Shown piece by piece: positions 26,672 through 35,855 of a stretch of 64,000 nucleotides of DNA. Source of the DNA: Pandoraea norimbergensis. GTDB taxonomy: Bacteria; Pseudomonadota; Gammaproteobacteria; Burkholderiales; Burkholderiaceae. The notes beneath the pieces are model-generated. The model was not told the DNA's origin, did no database searches, and saw only the letters and a program-made list of their open reading frames with translations. Position numbers and translations under genes: made by a program. How positions within the stretch are numbered: position 1 is the first letter of the stretch; every line of letters starts with the position of its first letter. The stretch lies in NCBI RefSeq assembly GCF_001465545.3, contig NZ_CP013480.3:4650001-4714000 (forward strand), written 5' to 3'.

Positions 26672-28591
26672 TCACCGATGCGCACGCCGCCGTTCGATAA
26701 ACAGGCTGTTGCCGAGCGCACGCTTGGCCATTTTCTTCGCATCGGCCGCGGCGGCCGAGACCTCCACGTGCGACGGAAAACTCTCCGGCGTGACCGCCAC
26801 CACACCGATCGACAGACTCGTGATCGGATGAAAGATCACCATGCCGCGCCGGTCTTCCGCCTCAAAGCCACCTGCTGCGATCTGGTCCGGATGGAAGTAT
26901 TCCGTCACCGCCTCCCCAAATCGCGTGAGGGCTTCGCGGCAACGCGCCTCCCAGTCGGGGCTGCGGAACAGGATCAGAAAATCGTCGCCGCCAATGTGCC
27001 CGAGAAAATCGCGCTCGGGGTTACGCACCGCCATCAACACGCGCGCCACCAGTTGAATCAGATCGTCGCCGCGCCGGTAACCGAACACGTCATTGAACGG
27101 CTTGAAGTTATCCAGATCGACATAGCAGGCGTGAAACGACTGACGCTCGCCGATCATGCGATCCATATAGTCGTCGATCGGCACATTGCCCGGCAGCAGC
27201 GTCAGCGGATTCGCGTAACGCGCCGCGTCGAGCTGCATGTCGGTGATATGCCGCATGAGCGCATGCCCCTGTGCGACACCAAAGTAACGCCCCTGATCGG
27301 TCACGATGAACCCGGCCGTAATTTGCCGGCTGGCTCCCTCGGCGATCATGCGGCTCAGGTCTTCCACGCGCGCGGCTTTGTCGAATGTGAGCGGGCGCGG
27401 CTCCATCACCGCCGAACACGGCTTGCGCCCGTACAACTCGCGCGTGAACGGCCGCGCAAACCGGCCGATCAACGACGCCCGGCCGATCAAGCCCACCGCG
27501 CGGTCGCGCTCCACCACCGGCAGCACTTCCAGCGCAGGATCGCTCTCGAAACGCGCCACCACGTCTTCGCTGCGCGTGTCCGGCGACACCGGCGCGACGT
27601 ACGACGCAATGCGCTCCAGCGTCACGTTGCCCGCACCGAGCTGGCTCGGTTGCTGATGCACATACGCGCGCCGCTCGTTCACGACCTCCTGCACACTCGT
27701 CGTGATCGCGCGCTGCGGCTGCGCTTCCGGGCGTGCGATGAAATAGCCTTGACCGAGAAAAATACCGAGATCGCGCACCACCTGAAGCTCTTCGGCGTGC
27801 TCGATCCCTTCGGCAATCACGCGCGTACCGCTCGTCTCCGCGATCTGCCGCATGGAGCGCACGAACTGAAGCTTGACCGTGTCGCTGTCGATGCCGTCGA
27901 CGAAATGCCGGTCGATCTTGACGTAATCGGGGCGCAGTTCCGACCACAGCCGCAAGCTCGCGTAGCCCTCGCCCATATCGTCCAGCGCCACTTCGAACCC
28001 GAGCGCCCGATACGCCGTGAGCGACGCCCGCGTGCTGGCGATATCGAGAGTCGGAGCATGTTCGGTGAGTTCGAGCACCACGCGCTCTGGCGGCAGACGG
28101 AACGATTGCAGCATGGCAAACGTTTCATCCAGCCCCAGCGACTCGGTCACACCACCGCCCGGCTGGGCCCGCGTCACCGGCCCGATGTTCAGAAACAGCC
28201 GCTCGGGCAGATCCTGATCGACGAACCCGCGCAGCACCGTGCGGCGGCACGCCAGTTCGAGCGGACCGCTCAACCCGTGGCGACGGGCCGCAGCAAACAG
28301 CGCGAGCGGCGAGTGAATCGCCGTACCGGCCGGGCCGCGCACCAACCCTTCGTAACCGGCAATGCCGGACGTGCGAAAGTCAATAATCGGTTGGAACACG
28401 CACGTGAGGCCGATGCCCTCGCACAACTGCGCGAGCAACACGCTCTCGTCGGGTTCGTCGAATTGGGAGAGGGAAGCGAGGGCCGCAGCGGAAGCCGATG
28501 TGGCAGAGGCCGTGGGAAGTGCTTCGTGCGATGCCGCAGGGGCGCCGAAGCGCTCCGACGGACGAATCGCTACAGGCGGGGGACGGTTCAA
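26672..28591 (-). CDS. EAL-CBS-GGDEF domain protein (c-di-GMP turnover)
   Basis: The predicted protein (639 residues from TTG 28591) has an N-terminal EAL domain, a central CBS pair (about residues 300-430) and a C-terminal GGDEF domain. EAL features are GYEGLVRGP, VLELTEH, DDMGEGYASL, KIDRHF and AEGIEH; the usual DDFGTG is DDMGEG. The GGDEF signature is GGDDF, a non-standard form that may be weak or inactive. Phosphodiesterase activity is therefore more likely than synthesis, with CBS domains sensing nucleotides. I prefer TTG 28591, which has ACGGAG six bases upstream; the frame continues to 28789, but that part is Arg/His-rich and looks untranslated. No membrane segment is visible. Confidence 0.82.
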   Translation of the reverse strand: MNRPPPVAIRPSERFGAPAASHEALPTASATSASAAALASLSQFDEPDESVLLAQLCEGIGLTCVFQPIIDFRTSGIAGYEGLVRGPAGTAIHSPLALFAAARRHGLSGPLELACRRTVLRGFVDQDLPERLFLNIGPVTRAQPGGGVTESLGLDETFAMLQSFRLPPERVVLELTEHAPTLDIASTRASLTAYRALGFEVALDDMGEGYASLRLWSELRPDYVKIDRHFVDGIDSDTVKLQFVRSMRQIAETSGTRVIAEGIEHAEELQVVRDLGIFLGQGYFIARPEAQPQRAITTSVQEVVNERRAYVHQQPSQLGAGNVTLERIASYVAPVSPDTRSEDVVARFESDPALEVLPVVERDRAVGLIGRASLIGRFARPFTRELYGRKPCSAVMEPRPLTFDKAARVEDLSRMIAEGASRQITAGFIVTDQGRYFGVAQGHALMRHITDMQLDAARYANPLTLLPGNVPIDDYMDRMIGERQSFHACYVDLDNFKPFNDVFGYRRGDDLIQLVARVLMAVRNPERDFLGHIGGDDFLILFRSPDWEARCREALTRFGEAVTEYFHPDQIAAGGFEAEDRRGMVIFHPITSLSIGVVAVTPESFPSHVEVSAAAADAKKMAKRALGNSLFIERRRAHR

Positions 28592-28824
28592 CTGGTACTC
28601 CGTAAGTCGGTGCGGTGCGCGAGCGTCATGCCAACAGCATTGCGTCGTGCGGGCATGCCGCCTCGTGCGCGCGTGCGCCCCGAGGGCGAGATGGTGCGCC
28701 ATGCAGCGCCCTCGCCCGGTCCCCGTGCTTCGCTTGCGGTAGCTGCTCTCAGGCCCATGTCCGCGTCTTGTGACGGCGCCCTCGGGCACCCTCTTTTACT
28801 TGCTGCACAGGCTATCGCCGTTAT

Positions 28825-28842
28825 TTGACAAAACCATGACAG
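28825..28842 (-). promoter_or_regulatory. Pho-box-like direct repeat upstream of the EAL-GGDEF gene
   Basis: On the minus strand CTGTCAT, GGTT, TTGTCAA form two 7-bp repeats at 11-bp pitch, with 12 of 14 positions matching the Pho box and close similarity to the site at 67-84. Apart from this site and the met terminator, the 28592-28998 gap holds nothing I recognise. Confidence 0.3.
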
Positions 28843-28916
28843 TGTCAGAATCGCCACACACGCGCCGCCGGCATTTTGACTGTCAGATGACCGCTCGACT
28901 CGCCTTCGTCCAGACG

Positions 28917-28950
28917 AAAAAAAACGGCAGCGCCGTGAAGCGCTGCCGTT
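28917..28950 (-). terminator. terminator of the metNIQ operon
   Basis: Read on the minus strand, AACGGCAGCG pairs with CGCTGCCGTT (28923-28932 and 28941-28950 on plus) around an 8-nt loop and is followed by a run of eight T. Confidence 0.92.
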
Positions 28951-28998
28951 CCGGGAGATCGCGTTAGCGTCTGCCGACTGTATGCCGACTTGCCAAAC

Positions 28999-29811
28999 TT
29001 ACCAAGCCGTTACCACCGAGCCGCCAAACTTCTGCTCGATGAACGCCTTCACTTCCGGCGAGTGGTACGACTTGATCAACTGGGCCACCCACGGCTTGTC
29101 CTTGTCGGCCGCGCGCACGACGAGCACGTTGGCGTACGGGCCATTCGCATCTTCGATGGCGATGGCGTCACGCTTCGGGTTCAGACCGGCTTCCATGGCG
29201 AAGTTGGTGTTGATGACGGCCACGTCCACGTCGTCGAGCGAGCGCGGCAGTTGAGCGGCATCCAGTTCCACGAACTTCAGCTTCTTCGGGTTCTCGATCA
29301 CGTCGATCGGCGTCGCCTTCAGGCCGGCGTCGGCGCGCAGCTTGATCAGACCGTTCTTTTGCAGCAGCAGCAAGGCGCGGCCACCGTTGGTCGGGTCGTT
29401 CGGCAGCGACACCTTGGCGCCGGCCTTCAGGTCGGCCAGCGACTTGATCTTCTTCGAGTACACGCCCATCGGGAAGATCACGGTCTTGGCGATCGACACG
29501 AGCTTGTAGCCACGGTCCTTCACCTGTGCGTCGAGATACGGCTGGTGCTGGTAGCTGTTCACGTCGAGATCGCCCGACGACAGCGCGGCATTCGGCTGCA
29601 CGTAGTCGCTGAATTCGATGACCTTGAGATTGAGGCCGTTCTTGGCGGCGACCTTCTTCACTTCATCGAAAATCTGCGCGTGCGGGCCACCCGTCACACC
29701 GACCTTCAGGTTGACGGCATCGGCGGCAGCGGCCGGTGCGGCGAATTGCGTGGCGAACACCGTGGCGGCACCTACACCGGCCAGCAGTTTGAAAATCGTA
29801 CGACGTTGCAT
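28999..29811 (-). CDS. metQ: D-/L-methionine ABC transporter, periplasmic binding protein
   Basis: The 270-residue NlpA/MetQ-family protein has LKVGVTGGPHAQIFDEVKKVA, EFSDYVQPNAALSSGDLDVNSYQHQPYLD and PNDPTNGGRALLLLQKNGLI, all standard. The signal peptide starts MQRRTIFKLL and ends in AAPAAAA without a lipobox cysteine, so it should be a soluble periplasmic protein, possibly Tat-exported, rather than a lipoprotein as in E. coli. It is the last gene of the metN-metI-metQ operon, 65 bp after metI, and ends at a strong terminator. Confidence 0.93.
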   Translation of the reverse strand: MQRRTIFKLLAGVGAATVFATQFAAPAAAADAVNLKVGVTGGPHAQIFDEVKKVAAKNGLNLKVIEFSDYVQPNAALSSGDLDVNSYQHQPYLDAQVKDRGYKLVSIAKTVIFPMGVYSKKIKSLADLKAGAKVSLPNDPTNGGRALLLLQKNGLIKLRADAGLKATPIDVIENPKKLKFVELDAAQLPRSLDDVDVAVINTNFAMEAGLNPKRDAIAIEDANGPYANVLVVRAADKDKPWVAQLIKSYHSPEVKAFIEQKFGGSVVTAW

Positions 29812-29876
29812 GAGAAAAACCCCCGCGTGTAAGTGCCGGCTCGCCGGCGACGATGTTATTCCGAAAACAGAATGGA

Positions 29877-30530
29877 TTACTTGTGGCTCAGGCGGCGCAC
29901 CAGCCAGTCCCCGAACGTCTGCACCAGTTGCACGAAGACGATCAGGATCAGCACCACCGTTATCATCACTTCGGGCAGGAAGCGTTGATAACCGTAACGA
30001 ATCCCCAGATCGCCCAGCCCGCCGCCGCCGATGGCACCGGCCATGGCCGAGTAGCCGACGAGGCTCACGAACGTGATGGTCAGACCAGCGACGATACCGG
30101 GCAGCGCCTCGGGCAACAGCACCTTCATGACGATCTGGCCCGTGGTCGCGCCCATCGATTGGGCAGCTTCGATCAGGCCGCGGTCGACTTCACGCAGGGC
30201 CGTCTCGACCAGACGCGCCACAAACGGCGCGGCGGCGATGGTCAGTGGCACCACGGCGGCCATCGTCCCGATCGACGAGCCGACGATCAGGCGCGTGAAC
30301 GGGATGACGGCGACCAGCAAGATGATGAACGGCGTGGAACGCACGGCATTCACGAGAATGCCGACGATGCGATTGGTCGGCAGGTTCTGCAACACGCCAT
30401 TGCGATCGGTCAGATACAGCAGCACGCCCAGCGGCACACCGACCACCGCACCGATCAGGCCGGAGATCCCGACCATGATGATCGTCTCCCAGAACGACGA
30501 GACGAACAGATCGAACATTTCACTCCACAT
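29877..30530 (-). CDS. metI: methionine ABC transporter permease
   Basis: The 217-residue permease starts [27 protein letters not shown] and carries the coupling motif [25 protein letters not shown]. It has about five transmembrane helices, and the dimer forms the methionine channel. Its start overlaps the end of metN by 11 bp, indicating translational coupling. Confidence 0.94.
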   Translation of the reverse strand: MWSEMFDLFVSSFWETIIMVGISGLIGAVVGVPLGVLLYLTDRNGVLQNLPTNRIVGILVNAVRSTPFIILLVAVIPFTRLIVGSSIGTMAAVVPLTIAAAPFVARLVETALREVDRGLIEAAQSMGATTGQIVMKVLLPEALPGIVAGLTITFVSLVGYSAMAGAIGGGGLGDLGIRYGYQRFLPEVMITVVLILIVFVQLVQTFGDWLVRRLSHK

Positions 30531-31554
30531 GGCTCATCTCCTCGACAACGACGCCTTGACTGGCGAGGAACGCCATGGCTTCGGCCACACGGGCCGGGGT
30601 ACCGCCGGCCATCACGGCGAGCGATCCGAAAGCCTGCCCCTGGATCTCGTCGATCTGGCCATGCAGGATATTGAAATCGAGTTCGTAGCGGCGAATCGCT
30701 TCCGAGAGCAGCGGCTGATCCACCCCGGCACCCGAGAAGGCCAACCGGTACAGGTGATCGTGCCCGTTGCCGATGCGCGAAGCGATGCGCTCGCGCACGC
30801 CTGCCGGCAATTCCTGAGCGATCACGTCGCCGATCATGGCGCGCGTGACTTCGTGACGCGGACGCAGGAACACGTCGATCACGCGGCCCTGTTCCACCAC
30901 ACGGCCGGCGTCGAGCACGGCCAGGCGATCGCACACCTGCTTGATCACTTCCATCTGGTGGGTAATCAGCACGATGGTCAGACCGAGCTCACGGTTGATG
31001 CGCTTGAGCAGGTCGAGAATCGAGCGCGTGGTCTCCGGGTCGAGCGCCGACGTGGCTTCGTCGGAGAGCAGCACCTGCGGTTCGCTCGCGAGCGCCCGGG
31101 CAATGCCCACGCGCTGCTTCTGACCGCCGGAAATCTGCGCCGGGTAACGATCCTTCTGCGCCGTCAGTCCCACCAGTTCGAGCAGCGGCAGCACCTTCGC
31201 GCGAATTTCGTCAGCGGACAGGCCGGCCAGCTCCAGCGGCAGCGCGACGTTGTCGTACACCGTGCGCGAGCTGAGCAGGTTGAAATGCTGGAAGATCATG
31301 CCGATACGGCGGCGCGCTTTGCGCAACTCGTCCGACGAGAGGGCAGTGAGATCCTGCCCGTCCACGCGAACGCTGCCGTCGCTCGGACGGTTGAGCAGGT
31401 TGATCACACGCACGAGCGTGCTCTTGCCGGCGCCGCTTCGGCCGATGATGCCGAAAACTTCGCCGCGCTCGATCGACAGGCTGATATTGGAGAGCGCGTC
31501 GATCGGCCCCTTGGGCCCAGCGAAGCGCTGGGTAATGTTCTGGAGTTCGATCAT
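30520..31554 (-). CDS. metN: methionine ABC transporter ATP-binding protein
   Basis: The 344-residue ATPase has Walker [10 protein letters not shown], signature [15 protein letters not shown], Walker [14 protein letters not shown] and, from about residue 265, a C-terminal NIL domain that binds methionine and inhibits transport when the cell is replete. It opens [13 protein letters not shown] and leads the operon. No SAM riboswitch is recognisable in the short leader. A candidate promoter lies about 80-105 bp upstream. Confidence 0.94.
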   Translation of the reverse strand: MIELQNITQRFAGPKGPIDALSNISLSIERGEVFGIIGRSGAGKSTLVRVINLLNRPSDGSVRVDGQDLTALSSDELRKARRRIGMIFQHFNLLSSRTVYDNVALPLELAGLSADEIRAKVLPLLELVGLTAQKDRYPAQISGGQKQRVGIARALASEPQVLLSDEATSALDPETTRSILDLLKRINRELGLTIVLITHQMEVIKQVCDRLAVLDAGRVVEQGRVIDVFLRPRHEVTRAMIGDVIAQELPAGVRERIASRIGNGHDHLYRLAFSGAGVDQPLLSEAIRRYELDFNILHGQIDEIQGQAFGSLAVMAGGTPARVAEAMAFLASQGVVVEEMSHVE

Positions 31555-31630
31555 GCAAAAAAATAGCAGCTCACTGCCGAAACTACCCGCAGTGCGCCGC
31601 CGTTGACCCGGTATTTAGCGCAAAGGCGAT

Positions 31631-31659
31631 ATTTTAGCCCATGCACCTAAATAGTTGAA
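31631..31659 (-). promoter_or_regulatory. candidate promoter of metNIQ
   Basis: On the minus strand TTCAAC (31659-31654), 17 bp, TAAAAT (31636-31631). The -10 box is good and the -35 box weak. Confidence 0.4.
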
Positions 31660-31720
31660 AATAATAAAATTCGATCCCTTTATATTGGAATTCGAGGGTA
31701 GTCCGGGAAAGGTCCGCCGC

Positions 31721-32143
31721 TCAGGCCTGCCGGCCGGTCGCGAAATCGTCGAGTACCTCGATCACGCGGTCGAATTCGAGCGATTTGTCGAAAAAATACT
31801 GTACGCCAAGCTGCTGGCAACGCTTGCGATACGTCGCCAGCGCGTAATTCGTGAGCACGATGGCCATCAGGTGAGGCAACAGGCCGGCGTCATGCAGGTA
31901 GGACAGCACGTCCATGCCTGAGCCGCGCCGCAGTTGGATATCGACGATCACCGCGTCGAACGAATCCTCCTTAAGCGTGCGAACCGCGTCATCTGCGGTT
32001 TCCGCAACCCCTGCCACCTCAAGCATCCCGGTCGAACCGAGTGCTTCGGACAGGCTCTCGCGAATGACCGCCGAGTCTTCGATCAACAGCACCTTAAGGG
32101 GAGAGCGGGACCCCGTCAGCGTTGTCGCTTTCCCGGTTGACAT
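31721..32143 (-). CDS. single-domain response regulator (CheY-like)
   Basis: The 140-residue product is a receiver domain alone: acidic pair in LIEDSAVIRE, phospho-acceptor Asp68 in VIVDIQL, Thr in VLTNYA and the conserved Lys in FDKSLEFD. It has no output domain. It lies 12 bp downstream of a NarL-type regulator on the same strand and probably shares its operon, so it may tune or compete for phosphate from the CHASE3 histidine kinase encoded at 34281. Confidence 0.85.
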   Translation of the reverse strand: MSTGKATTLTGSRSPLKVLLIEDSAVIRESLSEALGSTGMLEVAGVAETADDAVRTLKEDSFDAVIVDIQLRRGSGMDVLSYLHDAGLLPHLMAIVLTNYALATYRKRCQQLGVQYFFDKSLEFDRVIEVLDDFATGRQA

Positions 32144-32155
32144 AACTGCCTCTCA

Positions 32156-32797
32156 TCAACTGATCAGGCCGTTCTTGAGCGCGTAAAGCGTCAGATCGGC
32201 ATTGGTTTTCAAATGCATCTTTTCGAGCACGCGCGCGCGATACGTGCTCACGGTCTTCACTGACAAATGCAGTTCCTCCGCGATCTCGGTGGGCGTACGG
32301 CCCTGCGCGAGCTTGCAGAACACCTGAAACTCGCGCTCGGAGAGCTGCTCGTGCATTGGCTCGTCAATCGGTTGATCGAGCTTCTGTGCGAGCAGATCGG
32401 CGGTAATTTCACTGACATAGCGGTGGCCGCGCGCCACCGTGCGGATCGCCCGAATGATCTCCTCGGGCGCCGCATCCTTCATCAGATAGCCGTTAGCACC
32501 GGCGCGCAGCAGATTGACCGCGTACTGCGCTTCCGGATACGTCGACAGGAACAGCACCCCCTGCTGCGGACGCAACTGCTTGATCACACGCAGGGTGTCG
32601 ATGCCGTTCTTGTCAGGCATGGCGATATCCAACAGCACGACATCGAACGCCGTATCGCGTACGGCACGAATCACTTCGTCGCCGCTCGCAGCCTCGCCCA
32701 ACACTTCCATGTCCGACTCGTCCGCGATGAACTGCTTGAAGCCGGTGCGAACGATGGCGTGATCGTCGGCAATCAGGATTTTTATTGTCAGTGACAT
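32156..32797 (-). CDS. NarL/FixJ-type response regulator
   Basis: This 213-residue regulator has a receiver domain (IKILIADDHAIVRTGF, phospho-acceptor Asp57 in LLDIAMPDKNG, Lys in MKDAAPEE) and a C-terminal LuxR-type helix-turn-helix (LSEREFQVFCKLAQGRTPTEIAEELHLSVKTVSTY). The nearest suitable kinase is the HisKA_3 protein at 34281-35855 on the other strand; together they flank the ferritin-like and DUF1328 genes, which are natural candidates for its regulon. Confidence 0.9.
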   Translation of the reverse strand: MSLTIKILIADDHAIVRTGFKQFIADESDMEVLGEAASGDEVIRAVRDTAFDVVLLDIAMPDKNGIDTLRVIKQLRPQQGVLFLSTYPEAQYAVNLLRAGANGYLMKDAAPEEIIRAIRTVARGHRYVSEITADLLAQKLDQPIDEPMHEQLSEREFQVFCKLAQGRTPTEIAEELHLSVKTVSTYRARVLEKMHLKTNADLTLYALKNGLIS

Positions 32798-32860
32798 CTA
32801 AGCTCCAGAGACTGTCCCCATCGGTCCGGTCGCTACCCTTCGGCGCGTTGGCCATGACCT

Positions 32861-33472
32861 TCACTCCCGGTCGAGCAGGTCGCGCATATCGTCGGCGTGC
32901 TCTTCCTCGACAGCCAGAATTTCCTCGAGCATACGCCGCGTCGTGGTATCCCGGTCGCCCAAATAATGAATCATCTCGCGGTAACTCTCAATCGCGATGC
33001 GTTCCGCGACGAGATTTTCGCGAATCATTTCGCGCAGGTTCTTCCCGGCGACATATTCGGCATGGCTGCGCGCCGACAGGCTGTCCGGCGCGAAATCGGG
33101 CTCGCCGCCCAGTTGCACGATACGCGTCGCAATGCGGTCCGCGTGGTCTTGCTCCTGAGCAGCGTGCTCGGCAAATTCGGCGGCAACCGGCTCGGCGTGG
33201 ATGCCGGTGGCCATGAAATGGTGGCGCTTGTAGCGCAGCACGCACACCAGTTCGGTGGCGAGCGCGTCGTTGAGCATATGCACGACAGCGTCGCGATCCG
33301 CGCGATAGTCTTCCGTCACCGCACCATCGTCCAGATGCTCGCGGGCACGCTCACGCAGGGCACGGACATCGATTTCGAAGTCCTCGCCGGCGTGAGCGCT
33401 ATGACCGTTGCCCTTGATAGTGGGCTTGCCTTGCGTCTTGGCGTGTTGCTTGGCGTGCTTGGCGGTATGCAT
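32861..33472 (-). CDS. bacterioferritin/Dps-like ferritin-fold protein
   Basis: The 203-residue protein has a His/Lys-rich N-terminus, then a four-helix ferritin-like domain (about 55-200). Candidate di-iron ligands are the Glu in NDALATELVCVLRYKRHHF, the Glu and His in EHAAQEQDHADRI, the Glu in ENLVAERIAIESYREM, and the Glu and His in ILAVEEEHADDM. It is related to bacterioferritin-type stress proteins, but I see no clear heme Met. Likely roles are iron storage or peroxide detoxification in the cytoplasm. It stands between regulator genes and the DUF1328 pair. Confidence 0.83.
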   Translation of the reverse strand: MHTAKHAKQHAKTQGKPTIKGNGHSAHAGEDFEIDVRALRERAREHLDDGAVTEDYRADRDAVVHMLNDALATELVCVLRYKRHHFMATGIHAEPVAAEFAEHAAQEQDHADRIATRIVQLGGEPDFAPDSLSARSHAEYVAGKNLREMIRENLVAERIAIESYREMIHYLGDRDTTTRRMLEEILAVEEEHADDMRDLLDRE

Positions 33473-33579
33473 GAGCGAATTCTCCTGCGAGTGTTTTGTG
33501 GGGAAAGGCAGGCCGCGCCCGGGAGCCGGTCGTCAAATCACGATCAGACGATCAGTCTCCCGGCGCCGGCCGTGCCCGG

Positions 33580-33741
33580 CTATCGTCGGACCACGCCGAA
33601 CAGCAGCGTGACCAAAAAGATCACGAGGAAGATGAAGAACAGAATCTTGGCGATTTCGGCGGCGCCGGCGGCAATACCGGTGAAGCCGAACACTGCGGCG
33701 ATCAGCGCGATCACGAAAAACACGACGGCGTAGTGAAGCAT
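33580..33741 (-). CDS. DUF1328 (YtjA-like) small membrane protein, copy 1
   Basis: A 53-residue peptide starts [20 protein letters not shown], has the conserved [17 protein letters not shown] core and ends GVVRR. Two hydrophobic helices with a Gly/Ala hinge place it in the inner membrane. An AGGAG-like ribosome site (GGAGCTAGCG) precedes the ATG at 33741. Function is unknown; the family is often stress-induced. A paralogue lies about 100 bp upstream. Confidence 0.85.
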   Translation of the reverse strand: MLHYAVVFFVIALIAAVFGFTGIAAGAAEIAKILFFIFLVIFLVTLLFGVVRR

Positions 33742-33844
33742 CGCTAGCTCCTTGCAAAAATGACGGCCCAGACCAGCATTGACAGCGTTGGTAACTTATT
33801 CGGGCCGCCTGGGCCCCCTCGACGGGTGGCCCGGGCGGCACCGG

Positions 33845-34021
33845 CTAGTCGACGATCTTCTTGGCGACGGTCAGACCGAGCAGCAGGAAGATCACGAACA
33901 ACACCAGGAACAGTACGAAGAGGATCTTGGCGACCCCAGCCGCACCGGCGGCGATCCCTGTAAAGCCCAGCAGGCCCGCCACGATCGAGATCAGTGCGAA
34001 CAACAAAGCCCACTTCAACAT
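33845..34021 (-). CDS. DUF1328 (YtjA-like) small membrane protein, copy 2
   Basis: A 58-residue paralogue of the neighbouring peptide: [20 protein letters not shown], then [17 protein letters not shown] and a basic end VAKKIVD. AAGGAG lies just before the ATG at 34021. The two copies share the central [10 protein letters not shown] segment but differ in flanks, so the duplication is not recent. Confidence 0.87.
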   Translation of the reverse strand: MLKWALLFALISIVAGLLGFTGIAAGAAGVAKILFVLFLVLFVIFLLLGLTVAKKIVD

Positions 34022-34280
34022 AGCGTTCTCCTTGTTTTACCCTTCACTTCCCTGAGGCTTGCGTGTGCTCCGCGGCGCTTCGCCTGGCCATGCGTGGTGT
34101 CTTCTCGACTGGCGTACATGGCATGCAAAACGTTCGGCGCTGAATGTATGGTAGAAAAACAGCGCCGCCGAGAATGCCCGGGTGGCGCTGGTTTTTGCGT
34201 AGGAATTGGCTGACATTTCGCGCTATCGGGTGATTTTCGACTTATGATCGAAGCGCCCCCTACCCTCCATTGGCCCTTCA

Positions 34281-35855
34281 ATGCCCCGTTTGTTCACGTC
34301 CTGGTTGCGTCGCCGAAGCTGGATCATTGCCATGATCGCCGCGATCGTGATCACGGTCGGGAGCCTGATCGGGCTGGAGTCGGCGCACCGGCGGCTGGCC
34401 TCGACGTACGAGGCTGCCCTGCAAGCGATGACCGCCGCCAACGAGCTCAACGAGATCATGGCGCGCACCTCGACGGTGGTGTCGAGCCAGCGCGGTTATC
34501 TGCTCACGAACAACCCGATCTATCTCGATCCGTACCTCTCGGCGGTGCGTCGCATTCGCGATCTGGCCGCGCTCGTCATCCAGCATTACGAAGATGTGCA
34601 CGATGCGCAGGCGGCGCGCGAATTCGCCGACGTGATGACGCTGTTCTCGCAGCGCATTACCGCCATGGAAACCGCACGCGCTGCCGTGCGGCAGGGCGAA
34701 ATGAATCTCGAAGAAGCGCTCGCCCCGAACAATCTCGGCATCGGCACGATGGAGCCCGTACAGAACGCCATCACCGATCTGTACAACCGCGAACTCGCTC
34801 GTGCACGCACTGCGCAGGACGACGGCCGTTTCGATCAGGCCATCTCCGCCGTCAGTGCAGGCGCACTCTCGGTGCTGACGATTCTGCTGTTCATCCTGCT
34901 GTTCCGCACGCTTGGGCGGCAGATGCGTCAGGAGCAACTCGCCCGCGACCAATTGCATGAACAACAGGCGCACCTCGACCGCCTCGTGCGCGAGCGCACC
35001 GAGCAACTCGACGAGTTGGCCACACACTTGCAGAACGTGAGCGAAGACGAGAAGACGCGGCTCTCGCGCGAGTTGCACGACGAGCTGGGCGCGATCCTTA
35101 CTGCGTGCAAGATGGACGTCACGTGGGCGCACCACAAGCTGCGCAACACCGACACCGTCATCGCCGAAAAGCTCGCGCGTGCGCAACGCAATCTCGACTC
35201 GGGCATTCAAATCAAGCGCCGTATCATCGAGAATCTGCGCCCCACGGTGTTGATCAATTTCGGTCTCGTGACCGCCCTGCGCTCGCTCGCGGAAGAAGCG
35301 GCCGATCAGCAGCACTGGCAGCTCGATCTCGATCTGCCCGAAGAAGATTTCGCCCTGCCGGAAGCCACGGCCATTGCGCTATTCCGCGTGGCACAGGAAG
35401 CGCTGACGAATGCGGGCAAATATGCTCGCGCGACGACGATTCGTGTGGCGCTCGCCTGCGACGACCAGCGGGTGCGCCTCGAAGTCATCGACAACGGCAT
35501 CGGTCTTACGCCGGACCAGTTCAACAAGCCCAAGACGCATGGCCTGTTCGGCATGCGTCAGCGCGTCTCGGCGCGCGGCGGGCGCATCGATATCCACTCG
35601 CTGCCGGAGCGAATCGGCACCGAGATTCAGGTCGTCATGCCGCTGTGCAACCCGGCCGAGGCGCTCGACATGACCGACCCGGGCAATGTGATTTATGGCG
35701 CGGATGGCGCCAATCGCACCGACGCCACCGACGCCACCGAATCCACCGATTCCACCCATTCCACCGCACCGGCATCTCCTGCCGTCCCGTCCGATCAAAC
35801 CGCGCAGGCCACCCGGCCCGACGCCACGCCGCCCTCCCCCGTGGGAATGCGCTGA
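34281..35855 (+). CDS. CHASE3-domain sensor histidine kinase (HisKA_3, NarX/UhpB type)
   Basis: The 524-residue kinase has an N-terminal membrane helix (about 14-31), a periplasmic CHASE3 helical sensor (about 35-185), a second helix (about 191-208), a coiled-coil linker, the HisKA_3 dimerisation domain with phospho-accepting His266 in SRELHDELG, and a HATPase_c domain with RVAQEALTNAGKYA and the GLFGMRQRV box. The last 60 residues are a Thr/Asp/Ser/Pro-rich low-complexity tail encoded by a 9-bp tandem repeat. HisKA_3 kinases pair with NarL-type regulators, so the regulator at 32156 is the likely partner. The signal sensed is unknown. Confidence 0.88.
   Translation: MPRLFTSWLRRRSWIIAMIAAIVITVGSLIGLESAHRRLASTYEAALQAMTAANELNEIMARTSTVVSSQRGYLLTNNPIYLDPYLSAVRRIRDLAALVIQHYEDVHDAQAAREFADVMTLFSQRITAMETARAAVRQGEMNLEEALAPNNLGIGTMEPVQNAITDLYNRELARARTAQDDGRFDQAISAVSAGALSVLTILLFILLFRTLGRQMRQEQLARDQLHEQQAHLDRLVRERTEQLDELATHLQNVSEDEKTRLSRELHDELGAILTACKMDVTWAHHKLRNTDTVIAEKLARAQRNLDSGIQIKRRIIENLRPTVLINFGLVTALRSLAEEAADQQHWQLDLDLPEEDFALPEATAIALFRVAQEALTNAGKYARATTIRVALACDDQRVRLEVIDNGIGLTPDQFNKPKTHGLFGMRQRVSARGGRIDIHSLPERIGTEIQVVMPLCNPAEALDMTDPGNVIYGADGANRTDATDATESTDSTHSTAPASPAVPSDQTAQATRPDATPPSPVGMR
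35718..35762 (+). repeat. 9-bp tandem repeat in the kinase C-terminus
   Basis: Five units of ACC-GAN-NCC type (the first two identical, ACCGACGCC) encode a Thr-Asp-Ala/Thr-Asp-Ser tract. Being a multiple of three, changes in copy number would keep the frame. Confidence 0.75.

Noticed and set aside
26654..28828. 724-codon open frame on the plus strand
   Set aside because: It is antisense to the EAL-CBS-GGDEF gene, has Arg/His-rich composition, and the minus-strand frame has clear domains.
31555..31720. possible SAM riboswitch upstream of metNIQ
   Set aside because: The leader is short and none of the known SAM motifs can be seen.
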